Source: JBBQYA01 sp038209155
GTDB taxonomy: Bacteria; Bacteroidota; Bacteroidia; Sphingobacteriales; Sphingobacteriaceae
Direction of reading: 5' to 3'
NCBI GenBank assembly: GCA_038209155.1
Contig: JBBQYA010000110.1
Coordinates: forward strand, 1-8,168
DNA length: 8,168 nt
This document shows positions 1-6,940 of this stretch, piece by piece. The notes under the pieces are model-generated. The model searched no databases. It was not told the origin of the DNA and saw only the letters and a list, made by a program, of their open reading frames with translations. Within the stretch, counting starts at the first letter, position 1. Each line of letters begins with the position of its first letter. The position numbers and the translations under genes were made by a program.

Positions 1-1423
1 CTTTTTGTACAAAAGGCACATGTTTTACAAATTCAACCAATAAAGCTTCTAGTTTAGAACCGGTTTTTAAAGGTCTTTTAAAAGCAATTGCTTGAGAAGC
101 AGTAAATAATTCTATCGCAAGTATTTTTTCTAAATTATTAATTACTCTTAAAGCTTTGGTAGCAGCATTTGCTCCCATACTTACATGATCTTCTTGTCCG
201 TTAGATGATACAATTGAATCAACACTCGCCGGAGTACAAAGTTGTTTGTTTTCACTTACAATAGATGCTGCGGTATATTGAGGTATCATTAGGCCAGAAT
301 TTAATCCAGCTTCTGAAACTAAAAAACAAGGTAAACCTCTCTGACCAGAAATTAATTGAAACGTTCTTCGCTCAGAAATACTTCCCAATTCCGACAAAGC
401 AATAGCTAAAAAATCAAGTGCTAATGCTAAAGGTTGACCATGAAAATTACCTCCGCTTAAAATTAAATCATCTTCTGGAAAAATTATTGGATTATCAGTT
501 ACCGAATTTATCTCTATCGTAATTGTATTCATCGCAAATTCAATTGCATCTTTACTTGCTCCATGCACTTGAGGGATACATCTAAAAGAGTATGGATCTT
601 GAACTTGTTTCTTTATTATTTTTGAAATTTCACTATCTGCCAATAAATTAAATATAGTTTTTGCACATTCAATTTGCCCATTATGTTTCCTTATTTGATG
701 CAATTGGGGCATAAAGGGTTGTATTCTGCAATCAAAAGCATCTAATGATATTGCTGATATTTGATCTGCAAAATTAGAAAGATGGAGACTTTTATGAATT
801 AAAAATACTCCATAAGCACTCATAAATTGAGTTCCGTTCAACAATGCCAAACCTTCCTTCGATTTTAGAAGTATAGGTTCCCAATTATGCAACTTATTAA
901 TTTCTGATGATTGCTTTTTTTCATTTTTATAATTAACAAAACCCTCATTTATTAATGGCAAAGCTAAATGAGCTAATGGAGCTAAATCTCCAGATGCACC
1001 CAAAGAACCTTGATTGTAAATAACAGGCAAAACATCTTCATTGAAAAAATCGACTAATCTTTGAACAGTAATAAGTTGAACACCAGAATATCCATAAGCA
1101 AGCGATTGAATTTTTATCAAAAGCATAATCTTTACAATCTCTTTTGGCACTTCTTCACCAACTCCGCATGCATGAGATCTTACCAAATTTAACTGTAGTT
1201 TCTCAATATCATTTTTAGGAATTTCTAAATTTTGCAAAAACCCAAAGCCTGTATTGATTCCATAAATTGGCTCTGTTGAACTTTCAATTTTAGCTTCTAA
1301 ATAATTTCTGCAATCAATTATTTTTTGCTTCGCAGATTCAGAAAGTTCAATTTTAATATTGTTTTCAATGATTTCTGAAATTTGATTAATAGAAAGTAAG
1401 GAATCGGATATGGAATACTGCAT
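1..1423 (-). CDS. hutH: Histidine ammonia-lyase (histidase), C-terminus cut by window edge
   Basis: Cytoplasmic enzyme that deaminates L-histidine to trans-urocanate, the first step of histidine degradation. My translation from the ATG at 1423 gives about 474 open codons to the left edge. The family is usually about 500 aa, so roughly the last 25-35 residues are missing. The Ala-Ser-Gly triad that forms the MIO electrophile is A143-S144-G145, inside GSLGASGDLAPLAHL. Other family active-site residues are present: Y54 in YGINTGFGF, S83-H84 in RSHACG, Y278 in DPYSFRCIPQVHG and E411 in NGQEDHVSMG. Numbering is within a few residues of the well-studied Pseudomonas histidase. The Ser-His pair and the QEDHVSMG segment favour histidase over phenylalanine or tyrosine ammonia-lyase. 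The ATG lies 8 bp after the hisS stop with no Shine-Dalgarno sequence, so it is probably co-transcribed with hisS. No other hut gene is visible; any would lie beyond the left edge. Confidence 0.95.
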   Translation of the reverse strand, partial: MQYSISDSLLSINQISEIIENNIKIELSESAKQKIIDCRNYLEAKIESSTEPIYGINTGFGFLQNLEIPKNDIEKLQLNLVRSHACGVGEEVPKEIVKIMLLIKIQSLAYGYSGVQLITVQRLVDFFNEDVLPVIYNQGSLGASGDLAPLAHLALPLINEGFVNYKNEKKQSSEINKLHNWEPILLKSKEGLALLNGTQFMSAYGVFLIHKSLHLSNFADQISAISLDAFDCRIQPFMPQLHQIRKHNGQIECAKTIFNLLADSEISKIIKKQVQDPYSFRCIPQVHGASKDAIEFAMNTITIEINSVTDNPIIFPEDDLILSGGNFHGQPLALALDFLAIALSELGSISERRTFQLISGQRGLPCFLVSEAGLNSGLMIPQYTAASIVSENKQLCTPASVDSIVSSNGQEDHVSMGANAATKALRVINNLEKILAIELFTASQAIAFKRPLKTGSKLEALLVEFVKHVPFVQK

Positions 1424-1431
1424 AATTTAGG

Positions 1432-2817
1432 TTAAGATTTGGCATGAAGTATAGCGATCAATTCCGACAATGGCAAAATTTCTTGTTTTCCACTCTCCAT
1501 ATTTTTTAATGTTGCTGAATTTTTTTCTTGCTCTTCTGCACCAGAAAAAATCACAAAAGGAATTTTATTATCATCTGCATATTTCATTTGTTTTTGAAGT
1601 TTAGCGGCAGTTGGATATAGTTCTGAAGAAATATTTTCTGCACGTAATTTTTTTAATATTTCTATTGCTACTTCTTCTTCTTTACTTCCAAAATTAATAA
1701 TCAATACCTGTGTTCCTCCTTTTAAAGAATTTGAAAATAGGTTTAATTCTTCCATAACATCGTAAATACGATCTGCTCCAAAAGATATTCCTACTCCACT
1801 TATGTTTTTTAATCCGAACATGCTAGTAAGATCGTCATATCTGCCTCCACCACCAATACTGCCCATATTTACTTCATTACTTTTCACTTCAAAGATAGCT
1901 CCGGTGTAGTAATTTAATCCTCTGGCCAAGCTTAAATCTAACTGCAAATCAATTATTTCATTCTTATTTTTTAATTTATTGACTAAAGAAAAAACCGTTT
2001 CCAATTCATCAATACCTTTCAAGCCAATTACAGAATTAGAAAAAACATTTTTTAATTGATTTAATTTTTCTTCATTACTTCCATTTAATTCTAAAACAGG
2101 TATTAAGGTAGAAATTTCATTTTCTAAAAAACCTTTTTCTAGTAATTCTTTCTTTACCCCATCCATTCCGATTTTATCCATTTTATCAATGGCAATTGTC
2201 ATATCAATTATTAATTCTGGACGATTCAAAATCTCTGCAATTCCACTTAATATTTTTCTATTGTTAATTTTAATGGTAAAGTCTTTTAATCCTAAATTCT
2301 TTAATGCTTCTTGATAAATTAAAACAAATTCGGCTTCGTTTAACAAAGAATCTGATCCAACTACATCTGCATCGCACTGATAAAATTCTCGATAACGACC
2401 CTTCTGCGGTCGATCTGCTCGCCAAACAGCTTGTATTTGAAATCTTTTGAATGGAAAAGTAATATCGTTTTGATGAGCCACAACATACCTTGCAAAAGGC
2501 ACTGTTAAATCATAGCGTAATGCTTTTTCGGCTATTTGCGAGCTAATAGAATTGGAATCTTTTAATTGATATTTTTCATCGCTTACACTTTCTAAAAAAT
2601 TGCCGCTATTTAAAATTTTAAATATTAATTGATCTCCCTCGTCACCATATTTTCCAGTCAAGGTAGACAAGTTTTCCATTGCTGGAGTTTCTATTTGCCG
2701 AAAGCCGTACTTTCTGAAAACACTACGTATGGTATCGAAAATAAAGTTTCTTCGATCCATTTCCACAGGAGAAAAATCGCGCGTTCCTTTTGGTAAGCTG
2801 GGTTTAATAAATGCCAT
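1432..2817 (-). CDS. hisS: Histidyl-tRNA synthetase
   Basis: Class II aminoacyl-tRNA synthetase that activates histidine with ATP and charges tRNA-His in the cytoplasm. The protein is 461 aa, normal for Bacteroidota HisRS. Visible landmarks, in order: N-terminal LPKGTRDFSP (about 8-17); RYDLTVPFARY (101-111), a substrate-site segment; motif 2 with RADRPQKGRYREFYQCD (133-149); the histidine-specific loop LARGLNYYTG (297-306), with R299 matching the catalytic arginine; GGGGRYDDL (322-330); motif 3 around GVGISFGADRI (341-351). The C-terminal 90 or so residues (from about 369) form the anticodon-binding domain. No key residue appears missing. It is the fourth gene of the tight minus-strand set, 23 bp after the phosphatase gene and 8 bp before hutH, so one transcript may couple histidine charging and histidine breakdown. 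Confidence 0.97.
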   Translation of the reverse strand: MAFIKPSLPKGTRDFSPVEMDRRNFIFDTIRSVFRKYGFRQIETPAMENLSTLTGKYGDEGDQLIFKILNSGNFLESVSDEKYQLKDSNSISSQIAEKALRYDLTVPFARYVVAHQNDITFPFKRFQIQAVWRADRPQKGRYREFYQCDADVVGSDSLLNEAEFVLIYQEALKNLGLKDFTIKINNRKILSGIAEILNRPELIIDMTIAIDKMDKIGMDGVKKELLEKGFLENEISTLIPVLELNGSNEEKLNQLKNVFSNSVIGLKGIDELETVFSLVNKLKNKNEIIDLQLDLSLARGLNYYTGAIFEVKSNEVNMGSIGGGGRYDDLTSMFGLKNISGVGISFGADRIYDVMEELNLFSNSLKGGTQVLIINFGSKEEEVAIEILKKLRAENISSELYPTAAKLQKQMKYADDNKIPFVIFSGAEEQEKNSATLKNMESGKQEILPLSELIAILHAKS

Positions 2818-2840
2818 TCGGCAAAAATAGTATTTAGAAC

Positions 2841-3302
2841 TTATTTATTTTTTAAATGAAAATTTACAAAGTGCTCGCAAGCGTTTGTCAATAAATCATA
2901 AAGTGGAGAAAACTGATTATCATCCCAATATGGATCTGGCACCGATTCATTTTTTCCTTGTTCTACATAGTTTAAAAGCAATTCTACTTTACTTTTTTCT
3001 GATTCTGTTTGAGCTAGTTTAATTACGTTGGAATAATTCTCAGAATCCATTACTAAGATATAATCAAATGCAGAAAAGTCGGAATGCGAAAATTGTCTTC
3101 CTTTTAATGCACTAATATCTAATCCATTTTTGCTGGCAATAGATACCGAGCGATGATCAGGCGAATGTCCTATGTGCCAATCTCCTGTTCCTGCAGAATC
3201 TACTTTCCAATCCAGATTTTTTTCTTCAATTATTTTCCTTAAAATTCCTTCTGCCAAAGGCGATCGACAAATATTACCTAAGCAAACCATCAAAATATTC
3301 AT
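2841..3302 (-). CDS. Low-molecular-weight protein tyrosine phosphatase
   Basis: Small cytoplasmic phosphatase (153 aa) that hydrolyses phosphotyrosine through a cysteinyl-phosphate intermediate. The P-loop is right at the N-terminus, VCLGNICRSP, with nucleophile C7, second cysteine C12 and phosphate-binding R13. The general-acid loop is VPDPYW (121-126), with D123 as the catalytic acid. Length, the N-terminal P-loop and the DPYW loop fit LMW-PTP better than arsenate reductase, which shares the fold. Some family members reverse tyrosine phosphorylation in polysaccharide export, but no tyrosine kinase or capsule gene is visible here, so the substrate cannot be inferred. It lies 15 bp after the lipoprotein gene and 23 bp before hisS, on the same strand. 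A weak AGGGA lies about 8 nt before the ATG. Confidence 0.93.
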   Translation of the reverse strand: MNILMVCLGNICRSPLAEGILRKIIEEKNLDWKVDSAGTGDWHIGHSPDHRSVSIASKNGLDISALKGRQFSHSDFSAFDYILVMDSENYSNVIKLAQTESEKSKVELLLNYVEQGKNESVPDPYWDDNQFSPLYDLLTNACEHFVNFHLKNK

Positions 3303-3317
3303 TTATTATTCCCTTTT

Positions 3318-3809
3318 TTAAAATATCTCCTTTTGTATACAAACACTTTTCTTTGTCCTCAACAAAGAAAAATTACCATGACCTCGAACATCGCTTAATA
3401 CCATTTTTTGATCTTCTAAAGATCTCATTACATAATAATTATCTAAATAATTAGACCGATAGCAACCACTTATTTTTTGTTTAAAATTAGATTTAGTATA
3501 AGAACCCATCAAAGCAATTGTATCATCTTTTATTAAATACGTTCCTTTTGCATATTCCTTCCAATTACCATTTCCAAAGCAAGTATCATTCATTACATTG
3601 TCTTTAGAAAATACATTTAAGGTCAAATAAAAACTATCGCATTTCAACTCCAAAATCATATATTCTGAACTCAATAAAGAATCTTTTACTGTTGATTTTT
3701 GCTCTTGCCAAATTCCTTGCAATCGATCGTCACCTTTCGGTTGTAGTTTTCCATTGCTCTTGCAAGCACCTAAAAGCATTATGGAAAATGCAATAATTAA
3801 ATTTCTCAT
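3318..3809 (-). CDS. Small lipoprotein of unknown function encoded directly behind fumC
   Basis: Function not recognised. I start it at the ATG at 3809 (163 aa), not at the longer in-frame ATG at 3851. The 3809 start gives a clean lipoprotein signal, MRNLIIAFSIMLLGAC, with lipobox L-G-A-C and lipidated C16. The longer start would put a charged 14-residue stretch before the signal and overlap fumC by 37 bp. A GGAGGT lies 11 nt upstream of 3809. The mature part looks beta-rich: short alternating strands such as GIWQEQ, YMILELKCDSFYLTL, GNWKEYAKGTYLIKDDTIAL and MVLSDVRG. This pattern suggests a small beta-barrel of lipocalin-like type, which is inference from pattern only. Three further cysteines (in LKCDS, NDTCFG and SGCYR) precede a fourth near the C-terminus. 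The gene begins 5 bp after the fumC stop, so it is very likely co-transcribed. Small proteins like this beside fumC may be labelled 'fumarate hydratase' in databases by neighbourhood alone; nothing in this sequence resembles a fumarase. Confidence 0.8.
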   Translation of the reverse strand: MRNLIIAFSIMLLGACKSNGKLQPKGDDRLQGIWQEQKSTVKDSLLSSEYMILELKCDSFYLTLNVFSKDNVMNDTCFGNGNWKEYAKGTYLIKDDTIALMGSYTKSNFKQKISGCYRSNYLDNYYVMRSLEDQKMVLSDVRGHGNFSLLRTKKSVCIQKEIF

Positions 3810-3814
3810 TCCGA

Positions 3815-5209
3815 TTATAAACCTCCAATCATCTTTTCTGGTTTTACCCATTCATCAAATTGTTCATTTGTTAAATAACCAAGTTCCAAAGCTGCTGCTC
3901 TCAAAGAAGTTCCGCTTTTGTGGGCCAATTTTGCAATTTTTGCAGCTTTTTCATAGCCGATATAAGGATTTAAAGCAGTAACCAACATCAATGAATTTTC
4001 TAAATTTCGTTTTAAAATCTCATGATTAGGTTCAATTCCAATTGCACAATGTATAGTGAAAGATTCGCAAGCATCTCCAATTAATCGAGCTGATTGAAGA
4101 AAATTTGCAGCAATTAATGGTTTAAAAACATTCAATTCAAAATGACCACTCATGGCACCTACACTTATAGCTACATCATTACCAATTACTTGTGCACATA
4201 CCATGGTTAACGCTTCGGGTTGAGTTGGGTTTACTTTTCCGGGCATAATGCTGGAACCAGGTTCATTTTCTGGAATCATAATTTCTCCAATTCCACTTCT
4301 TGGCCCAGATGCTAACATGCGCACATCATTTGCGATTTTCATTAAGGAAATAGCTAATTGTTTTATAGCGCCGTGAGTTTCTACCATGGCATCATGTGCA
4401 GCTAAAGCTTCAAATTTATTTTCTGCTGTTACAAATGGTAAACCCGTAAGATTTGCAATTTTTTGAGCTACCAAAACATCATACCCTTTTGGAGTATTGA
4501 TTCCCGTTCCAACTGCTGTACCACCTAAAGCTAATTCAGAGAGATGCTGTAAAGTATTATTTAATGCTTTCAATCCATGTTCTAATTGAGAAACGTAACC
4601 AGAAAATTCCTGACCTAAAGTAAGTGGAGTTGCATCCATAAAGTGCGTACGACCAATCTTTACGATATCTTTAAAATCCTCAGACTTCTTTTTCAAGGTA
4701 TTCATCAGATGCTTTACGCCAGGAATAGTAGTTTCAATTACCATTTTATAAGCAGCAATATGCATTGCTGTTGGATAGGTGTCATTGCTAGATTGCGATT
4801 TATTCACATCATCATTTGGGTGAATTTCAGTTTCGCCTTCTCCTAATTTTCTACCTGCTATTACATGAGCACGGTTTGCAATTACCTCATTCAAATTCAT
4901 GTTGCTTTGCGTTCCAGATCCTGTTTGCCAAATCACCAAGGGAAATTCTTGATCATGCATTCCAGTTAAAATTTCATCGCATACTGCAGAAATTTTTTCC
5001 ATTTTTTCTTTACTCAGAATTCCTAGATCGCAGTTTGCTTGTGCAGCAGCTTTTTTTAGAAAGGCAAAAGCATGAACAATTTCCAAAGGCATGCTACCTT
5101 CTTTTCCAATTTTAAAATTATTTCTTGAACGTTCTGTTTGAGCTCCCCAATACTTATTTGCTGGCACTTCTACTTGCCCCATCGTATCTTGTTCGATTCT
5201 AAAATTCAT
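3815..5209 (-). CDS. fumC: Fumarate hydratase, class II (fumarase C)
   Basis: Iron-independent homotetrameric fumarase interconverting fumarate and L-malate in the TCA cycle. The protein is 464 aa, close to E. coli FumC. The superfamily signature GSSIMPGKVNP is at 318-328, with the flexible-loop catalytic serine at 319 or 320 and K325/N327 behind it. Substrate-site segments include TGSGTQSNMN (96-105), SSNDTYPTAMH (140-150) and GRTHFMDATP (186-195), the last with H189 matching the catalytic histidine. TAVGTGINTP (231-240) is the usual conserved block. GSSIMPGKVNP together with the TGSGTQSNMN segment separates it from aspartase, argininosuccinate lyase and adenylosuccinate lyase, although aspartase is the closest relative. 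It is the first gene of the minus-strand set and is transcribed away from the HEPN gene across a 215-bp divergent region. Confidence 0.96.
   Translation of the reverse strand: MNFRIEQDTMGQVEVPANKYWGAQTERSRNNFKIGKEGSMPLEIVHAFAFLKKAAAQANCDLGILSKEKMEKISAVCDEILTGMHDQEFPLVIWQTGSGTQSNMNLNEVIANRAHVIAGRKLGEGETEIHPNDDVNKSQSSNDTYPTAMHIAAYKMVIETTIPGVKHLMNTLKKKSEDFKDIVKIGRTHFMDATPLTLGQEFSGYVSQLEHGLKALNNTLQHLSELALGGTAVGTGINTPKGYDVLVAQKIANLTGLPFVTAENKFEALAAHDAMVETHGAIKQLAISLMKIANDVRMLASGPRSGIGEIMIPENEPGSSIMPGKVNPTQPEALTMVCAQVIGNDVAISVGAMSGHFELNVFKPLIAANFLQSARLIGDACESFTIHCAIGIEPNHEILKRNLENSLMLVTALNPYIGYEKAAKIAKLAHKSGTSLRAAALELGYLTNEQFDEWVKPEKMIGGL
3821..3826 (-). promoter_or_regulatory. Shine-Dalgarno-like GGAGGT deciding the lipoprotein start
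   Basis: On the minus strand GGAGGT ends 11 nt before the ATG at 3809, inside the last codons of fumC. Strong Shine-Dalgarno sequences are rare in this window, so the match helps choose 3809 over 3851. The spacing is slightly long. The bases also encode the GG of the fumC C-terminus (IGGL), so coding constraint could explain the match. Confidence 0.4.
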
Positions 5210-5424
5210 ATTATATCTTGAGTTTTTAGGTTTTTATAAAAATTCAAATTTAGGGTAAATATTGTTAGAGAAATAGGGGGTTAGGCAGTATTTGGAATTT
5301 GATTTTCTTTAAATTAAAGATTGCGTTTTAATTATAGAATCTTAAAATTTTTGATGGTAAAAGAGGTTTAGTAAGTTGACTTAATTATTTTTATAAAAAT
5401 AAAAGTGATTAATAATAATTAGAA
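5210..5424. other. Divergent intergenic region between fumC and the HEPN gene
   Basis: This 215-bp AT-rich spacer separates the minus-strand metabolic set from the plus-strand accessory module and must hold promoters for both. I see one candidate box (5245-5252, minus) and nothing convincing on the plus strand. No small open frame, tRNA, hairpin terminator or remnant of a nucleotidyltransferase gene is visible. Confidence 0.6.
5245..5252 (-). promoter_or_regulatory. Possible Bacteroidota -7 promoter box for fumC
   Basis: The minus strand reads TAAATTTG here, a full match to the Bacteroidota housekeeping -7 consensus TAnnTTTG. It lies 35 bp before the fumC ATG, which would give a leader of about 30 nt. 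I find no TTG at the expected -33 distance, and the region is very AT-rich, so a chance match is possible. Confidence 0.35.
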
Positions 5425-5901
5425 ATGAAAATTGACACTACTTATTACGAACGTTGTATAGCTACTTTGATTAAAGCATTAGATTTACTTCAAAAAGAAA
5501 ATCGTGAAAATATTGAATACGATTTGTACCGATCTGCTTGCATAAAAGAATTTGAAATTATACTAGAACTGAGTGGAAAATTGCTTAAAAAGATTCTAGT
5601 ACCTTATTTTCATTCCTCTAAATCCGTTGATAATTTAGTTTTTAAAGATATTTTTCGTCATGCAGTATTGCACAGCCTAGTTAGTGATGATTCGTGTGAG
5701 AGATGGATAAAATATCTTAATAATAGAAACAATACAGCACATGATTATGGTGAAAACTTTGCAGAGAAAACCTTTCTTTTACTCACAGAATTTATTTCTG
5801 ATGCTAAAGAACTAGCAATAGATAACAAAAACATAATACAAATAACCACCATAATTCATTATTTTAATTTTAAAGTTCCAAAGTATATTTCACTTATTTA
5901 A
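5425..5901 (+). CDS. HEPN-domain protein, HI0074 / nucleotidyltransferase substrate-binding type, without a visible partner
   Basis: 158 aa, predicted all-helical and cytoplasmic. The opening YERCIATLIKALDLLQ, the central ACIKEFEIILELSGKLLKKIL (38-58) and the later WIKYLNNRNNTAHDYGE (94-110) match the HI0074 pattern (IxxFEfxxELxWKxxK, then RNxtsHxY). The HEPN motif R-x4-H-x-Y is intact as R101, H106 and Y108. Related proteins are encoded next to a small MNT nucleotidyltransferase. In characterised HepT/MntA pairs the HEPN protein is an RNase toxin, and the MNT enzyme silences it by adding AMP to the motif tyrosine. Here no MNT gene lies on either side: fumC is divergent upstream and a secreted-protein gene starts 12 bp downstream. 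Residues from about 133 (DNKNIIQIT onward) run past the usual domain end and lie in DNA shared with the downstream repeat, so the C-terminal tail is probably not ancestral. RNase activity is inferred, not shown. Confidence 0.85.
   Translation: MKIDTTYYERCIATLIKALDLLQKENRENIEYDLYRSACIKEFEIILELSGKLLKKILVPYFHSSKSVDNLVFKDIFRHAVLHSLVSDDSCERWIKYLNNRNNTAHDYGENFAEKTFLLLTEFISDAKELAIDNKNIIQITTIIHYFNFKVPKYISLI
5823..5848 (+). repeat. 26-bp exact repeat, copy in HEPN 3' end
   Basis: These 26 bases, inside the HEPN coding region from residue 133 on, recur without mismatch at 6941-6966 in the spacer before the second secreted-protein gene. The distance is 1118 bp, one repeat unit. They mark the left end of the tandem duplication. 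Confidence 0.9.
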
Positions 5902-5913
5902 CCATAAAACATC

Positions 5914-6819
5914 ATGAAAAAACTTTTTTATTTACTAACCCTATATTTTGCGGTTCTAAACTGTAAAGCACAACGTCTGGACTGGAACGAAGATCTAGAT
6001 TCAAACTTTTATAATGTTTATCTAAAACCTGCAGATAATATATTTGAAGCTACAATTGAAAAAATCGAAGTAACCACCGAAGGAGATCAATATTTTGGAA
6101 TTTATCACTTAAAAGTGCACAAGATATTTAAAGGTGTATTACCTTCCAAGAGTATTATTTACAAAACGGAAATAGATTCATCGAAAAGGGCAAGAATATT
6201 GAAATACGATAATTCAGAAGGCAAATACAATAACTATACCTTTAACGGATGGACAGAATTATATATCGGAAGTTTTCCAAAAAATCAAAATTCAAAAAAT
6301 GACTTATATTCTACTCTAATAAAGTCCCACAATTTTTCATACTTCCTCAACTTCGACACATATACATACAAAGACCAAAATTATTTAATCAAAGATGAAT
6401 TAAGGTTTGGTGCAATACCCAGAAAGGATTCATCAGAAGTAGACTTACCTTATCCTTATCATAGTTTGAATAAAGTTTCAGAATTATATGATTTTCTTCT
6501 AAAACAAGAAGGAATTTCACTAAGTTTTGATGATGGAACTGCGTTTCGGCAGAAAACTACCCGAGAATGGCTGGACGAACACCCGGGCATGCGCCCGAAT
6601 ATATACACTAACAAACCTGAGCCAATACCTCCAGTACAAATTAATAAACCAACAGATCCAGAGTTATTAAAACAAAATGCAGAAGATTTTAAAAAGGCAC
6701 TTGAATTTCGCAAAAAAATGAGCAAACCGCTGAGTCCAAAAGAAAAGCGAAAGCGAAACAAGGAATTAAAAAAGTTAAAAAAAAATAACGGAACACTTTC
6801 TTATTTCATCAAAAACTAG
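5914..6819 (+). CDS. Secreted protein of unknown function, array copy 1
   Basis: 301 aa; family not recognised. It has an N-terminal signal peptide (MKKL, then hydrophobic to about residue 16), probably cleaved by signal peptidase I after A19 in NCKA|Q. The first half after the signal contains ADNIFEATIEKIEV (40-53) and YHLKVHKIFKGVLPS (64-78). This 'extracytoplasmic beta-barrel, then KVxKxFKG' pattern recalls secreted TIMP/NTR-like domains, but the cysteines are absent, so it is a pattern resemblance only. FSYFLNFDTYTYKD (141-154) and REWLDEHPGMRPN (217-229) are shared with copy 2. The C-terminus from about 235 is PPVQINKPTDPELLKQN, then a helix and a strongly basic tail (KRKRNKELKKLKK) ending SYFIKN. 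There is no sorting domain or membrane anchor. It begins 12 bp after the HEPN stop, so co-transcription is likely. I choose this ATG because it places the signal peptide at the N-terminus and matches the start of copies 2 and 3. Confidence 0.85.
   Translation: MKKLFYLLTLYFAVLNCKAQRLDWNEDLDSNFYNVYLKPADNIFEATIEKIEVTTEGDQYFGIYHLKVHKIFKGVLPSKSIIYKTEIDSSKRARILKYDNSEGKYNNYTFNGWTELYIGSFPKNQNSKNDLYSTLIKSHNFSYFLNFDTYTYKDQNYLIKDELRFGAIPRKDSSEVDLPYPYHSLNKVSELYDFLLKQEGISLSFDDGTAFRQKTTREWLDEHPGMRPNIYTNKPEPIPPVQINKPTDPELLKQNAEDFKKALEFRKKMSKPLSPKEKRKRNKELKKLKKNNGTLSYFIKN
6622..6753 (+). repeat. 132-bp near-identical block at the 3' coding end, copy 1
   Basis: This block matches 7740-7871 with a single difference (C at 6700 against A), as 78 and 53 bp identical runs on either side. 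It encodes the PIPPVQINKP to SPKEKRK segment. Sequence on both sides is less similar. Confidence 0.93.
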
Positions 6820-6821
6820 TT

Positions 6822-6870
6822 TTATTCTCAAATTACAGGTTCTCCTATTTAGTTGGAATTTGATGTAATG
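6822..6870 (+). terminator. Hairpin after array gene 1, imperfect
   Basis: The left arm CTCAAATTACA (6827-6837) pairs with TGGAATTTGAT (6854-6864), with one internal and one end mismatch. It is the counterpart of the perfect hairpin after gene 2. No T-run follows directly, so terminator function is uncertain. Confidence 0.3.
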
Positions 6871-6895
6871 ATTAATGTTGGCAATACACGATATA

Positions 6896-6915
6896 TTTAA
6901 AAAAACGTTTTTAAA
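6896..6915 (+). terminator. A/T hairpin with 4-nt loop, copy 1
   Basis: The 8-bp arms TTTAAAAA and TTTTTAAA close a 4-nt AACG loop. The same stem recurs at 8005-8024 with loop AGCG, so the only change is in the loop. The all-A/T stem is weak; a transcription end or merely an AT-rich spacer is possible. Confidence 0.3.
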
Positions 6916-6940
6916 AGAATAGTAATTGTTAAGATGAAAT

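Larger units (their letters stand above)
5823..6940 (+). repeat. Tandem repeat unit 1 (about 1.1 kb)
   Basis: Unit 1 comprises the HEPN 3' tail, the first secreted-protein gene and its 3' flank. Unit 2 follows directly from 6941. Similarity between units is uneven: exact or nearly so at the left 26 bp, across 6622-6753 and across 6811-6942, but low in most of the coding sequence. Boundaries are placed by eye from the shared blocks. Confidence 0.75.

Noticed and set aside
2822..2829. TATTTTTG on the minus strand before hisS, a formal match to the TAnnTTTG promoter box
   Set aside because: It is only a few bases from the ATG, has no TTG at the -33 distance, and sits in a 23-bp gap within an apparent operon. 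T-runs make such matches common here.
3810..3851. Longer start for the lipoprotein (ATG at 3851, adding MGKTRKDDWRFIIG)
   Set aside because: It overlaps fumC by 37 bp, puts charged residues ahead of the lipoprotein signal, and is not needed. The 3809 start has a proper lipobox spacing and a GGAGGT upstream.
3754..3981. 75-codon plus-strand frame across the fumC and lipoprotein junction
   Set aside because: Antisense to two supported genes, with no recognisable start context or domain.
4643..5115. Open frames on the plus strand opposite fumC
   Set aside because: They lie wholly antisense to strongly conserved fumarase sequence, and their translations show no domain or signal.
5376..5397. TTGAC followed by TATAAA upstream of the HEPN gene, a sigma-70-like promoter
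   Set aside because: The spacer is about 10 bp instead of 16-18, and the Bacteroidota housekeeping sigma factor does not use this consensus.
5960..5973. Lipoprotein reading of array gene 1 through C17 in VLNC
   Set aside because: Asparagine at -1 does not fit a lipobox, and copy 2 has leucine in place of the cysteine. Signal peptidase I cleavage after KA fits both.
6459..6761. 100-codon open frame on the minus strand opposite array gene 1
   Set aside because: It is a shadow of the coding strand. It does not resemble a known protein, and the conserved paralogue supports the plus-strand reading.
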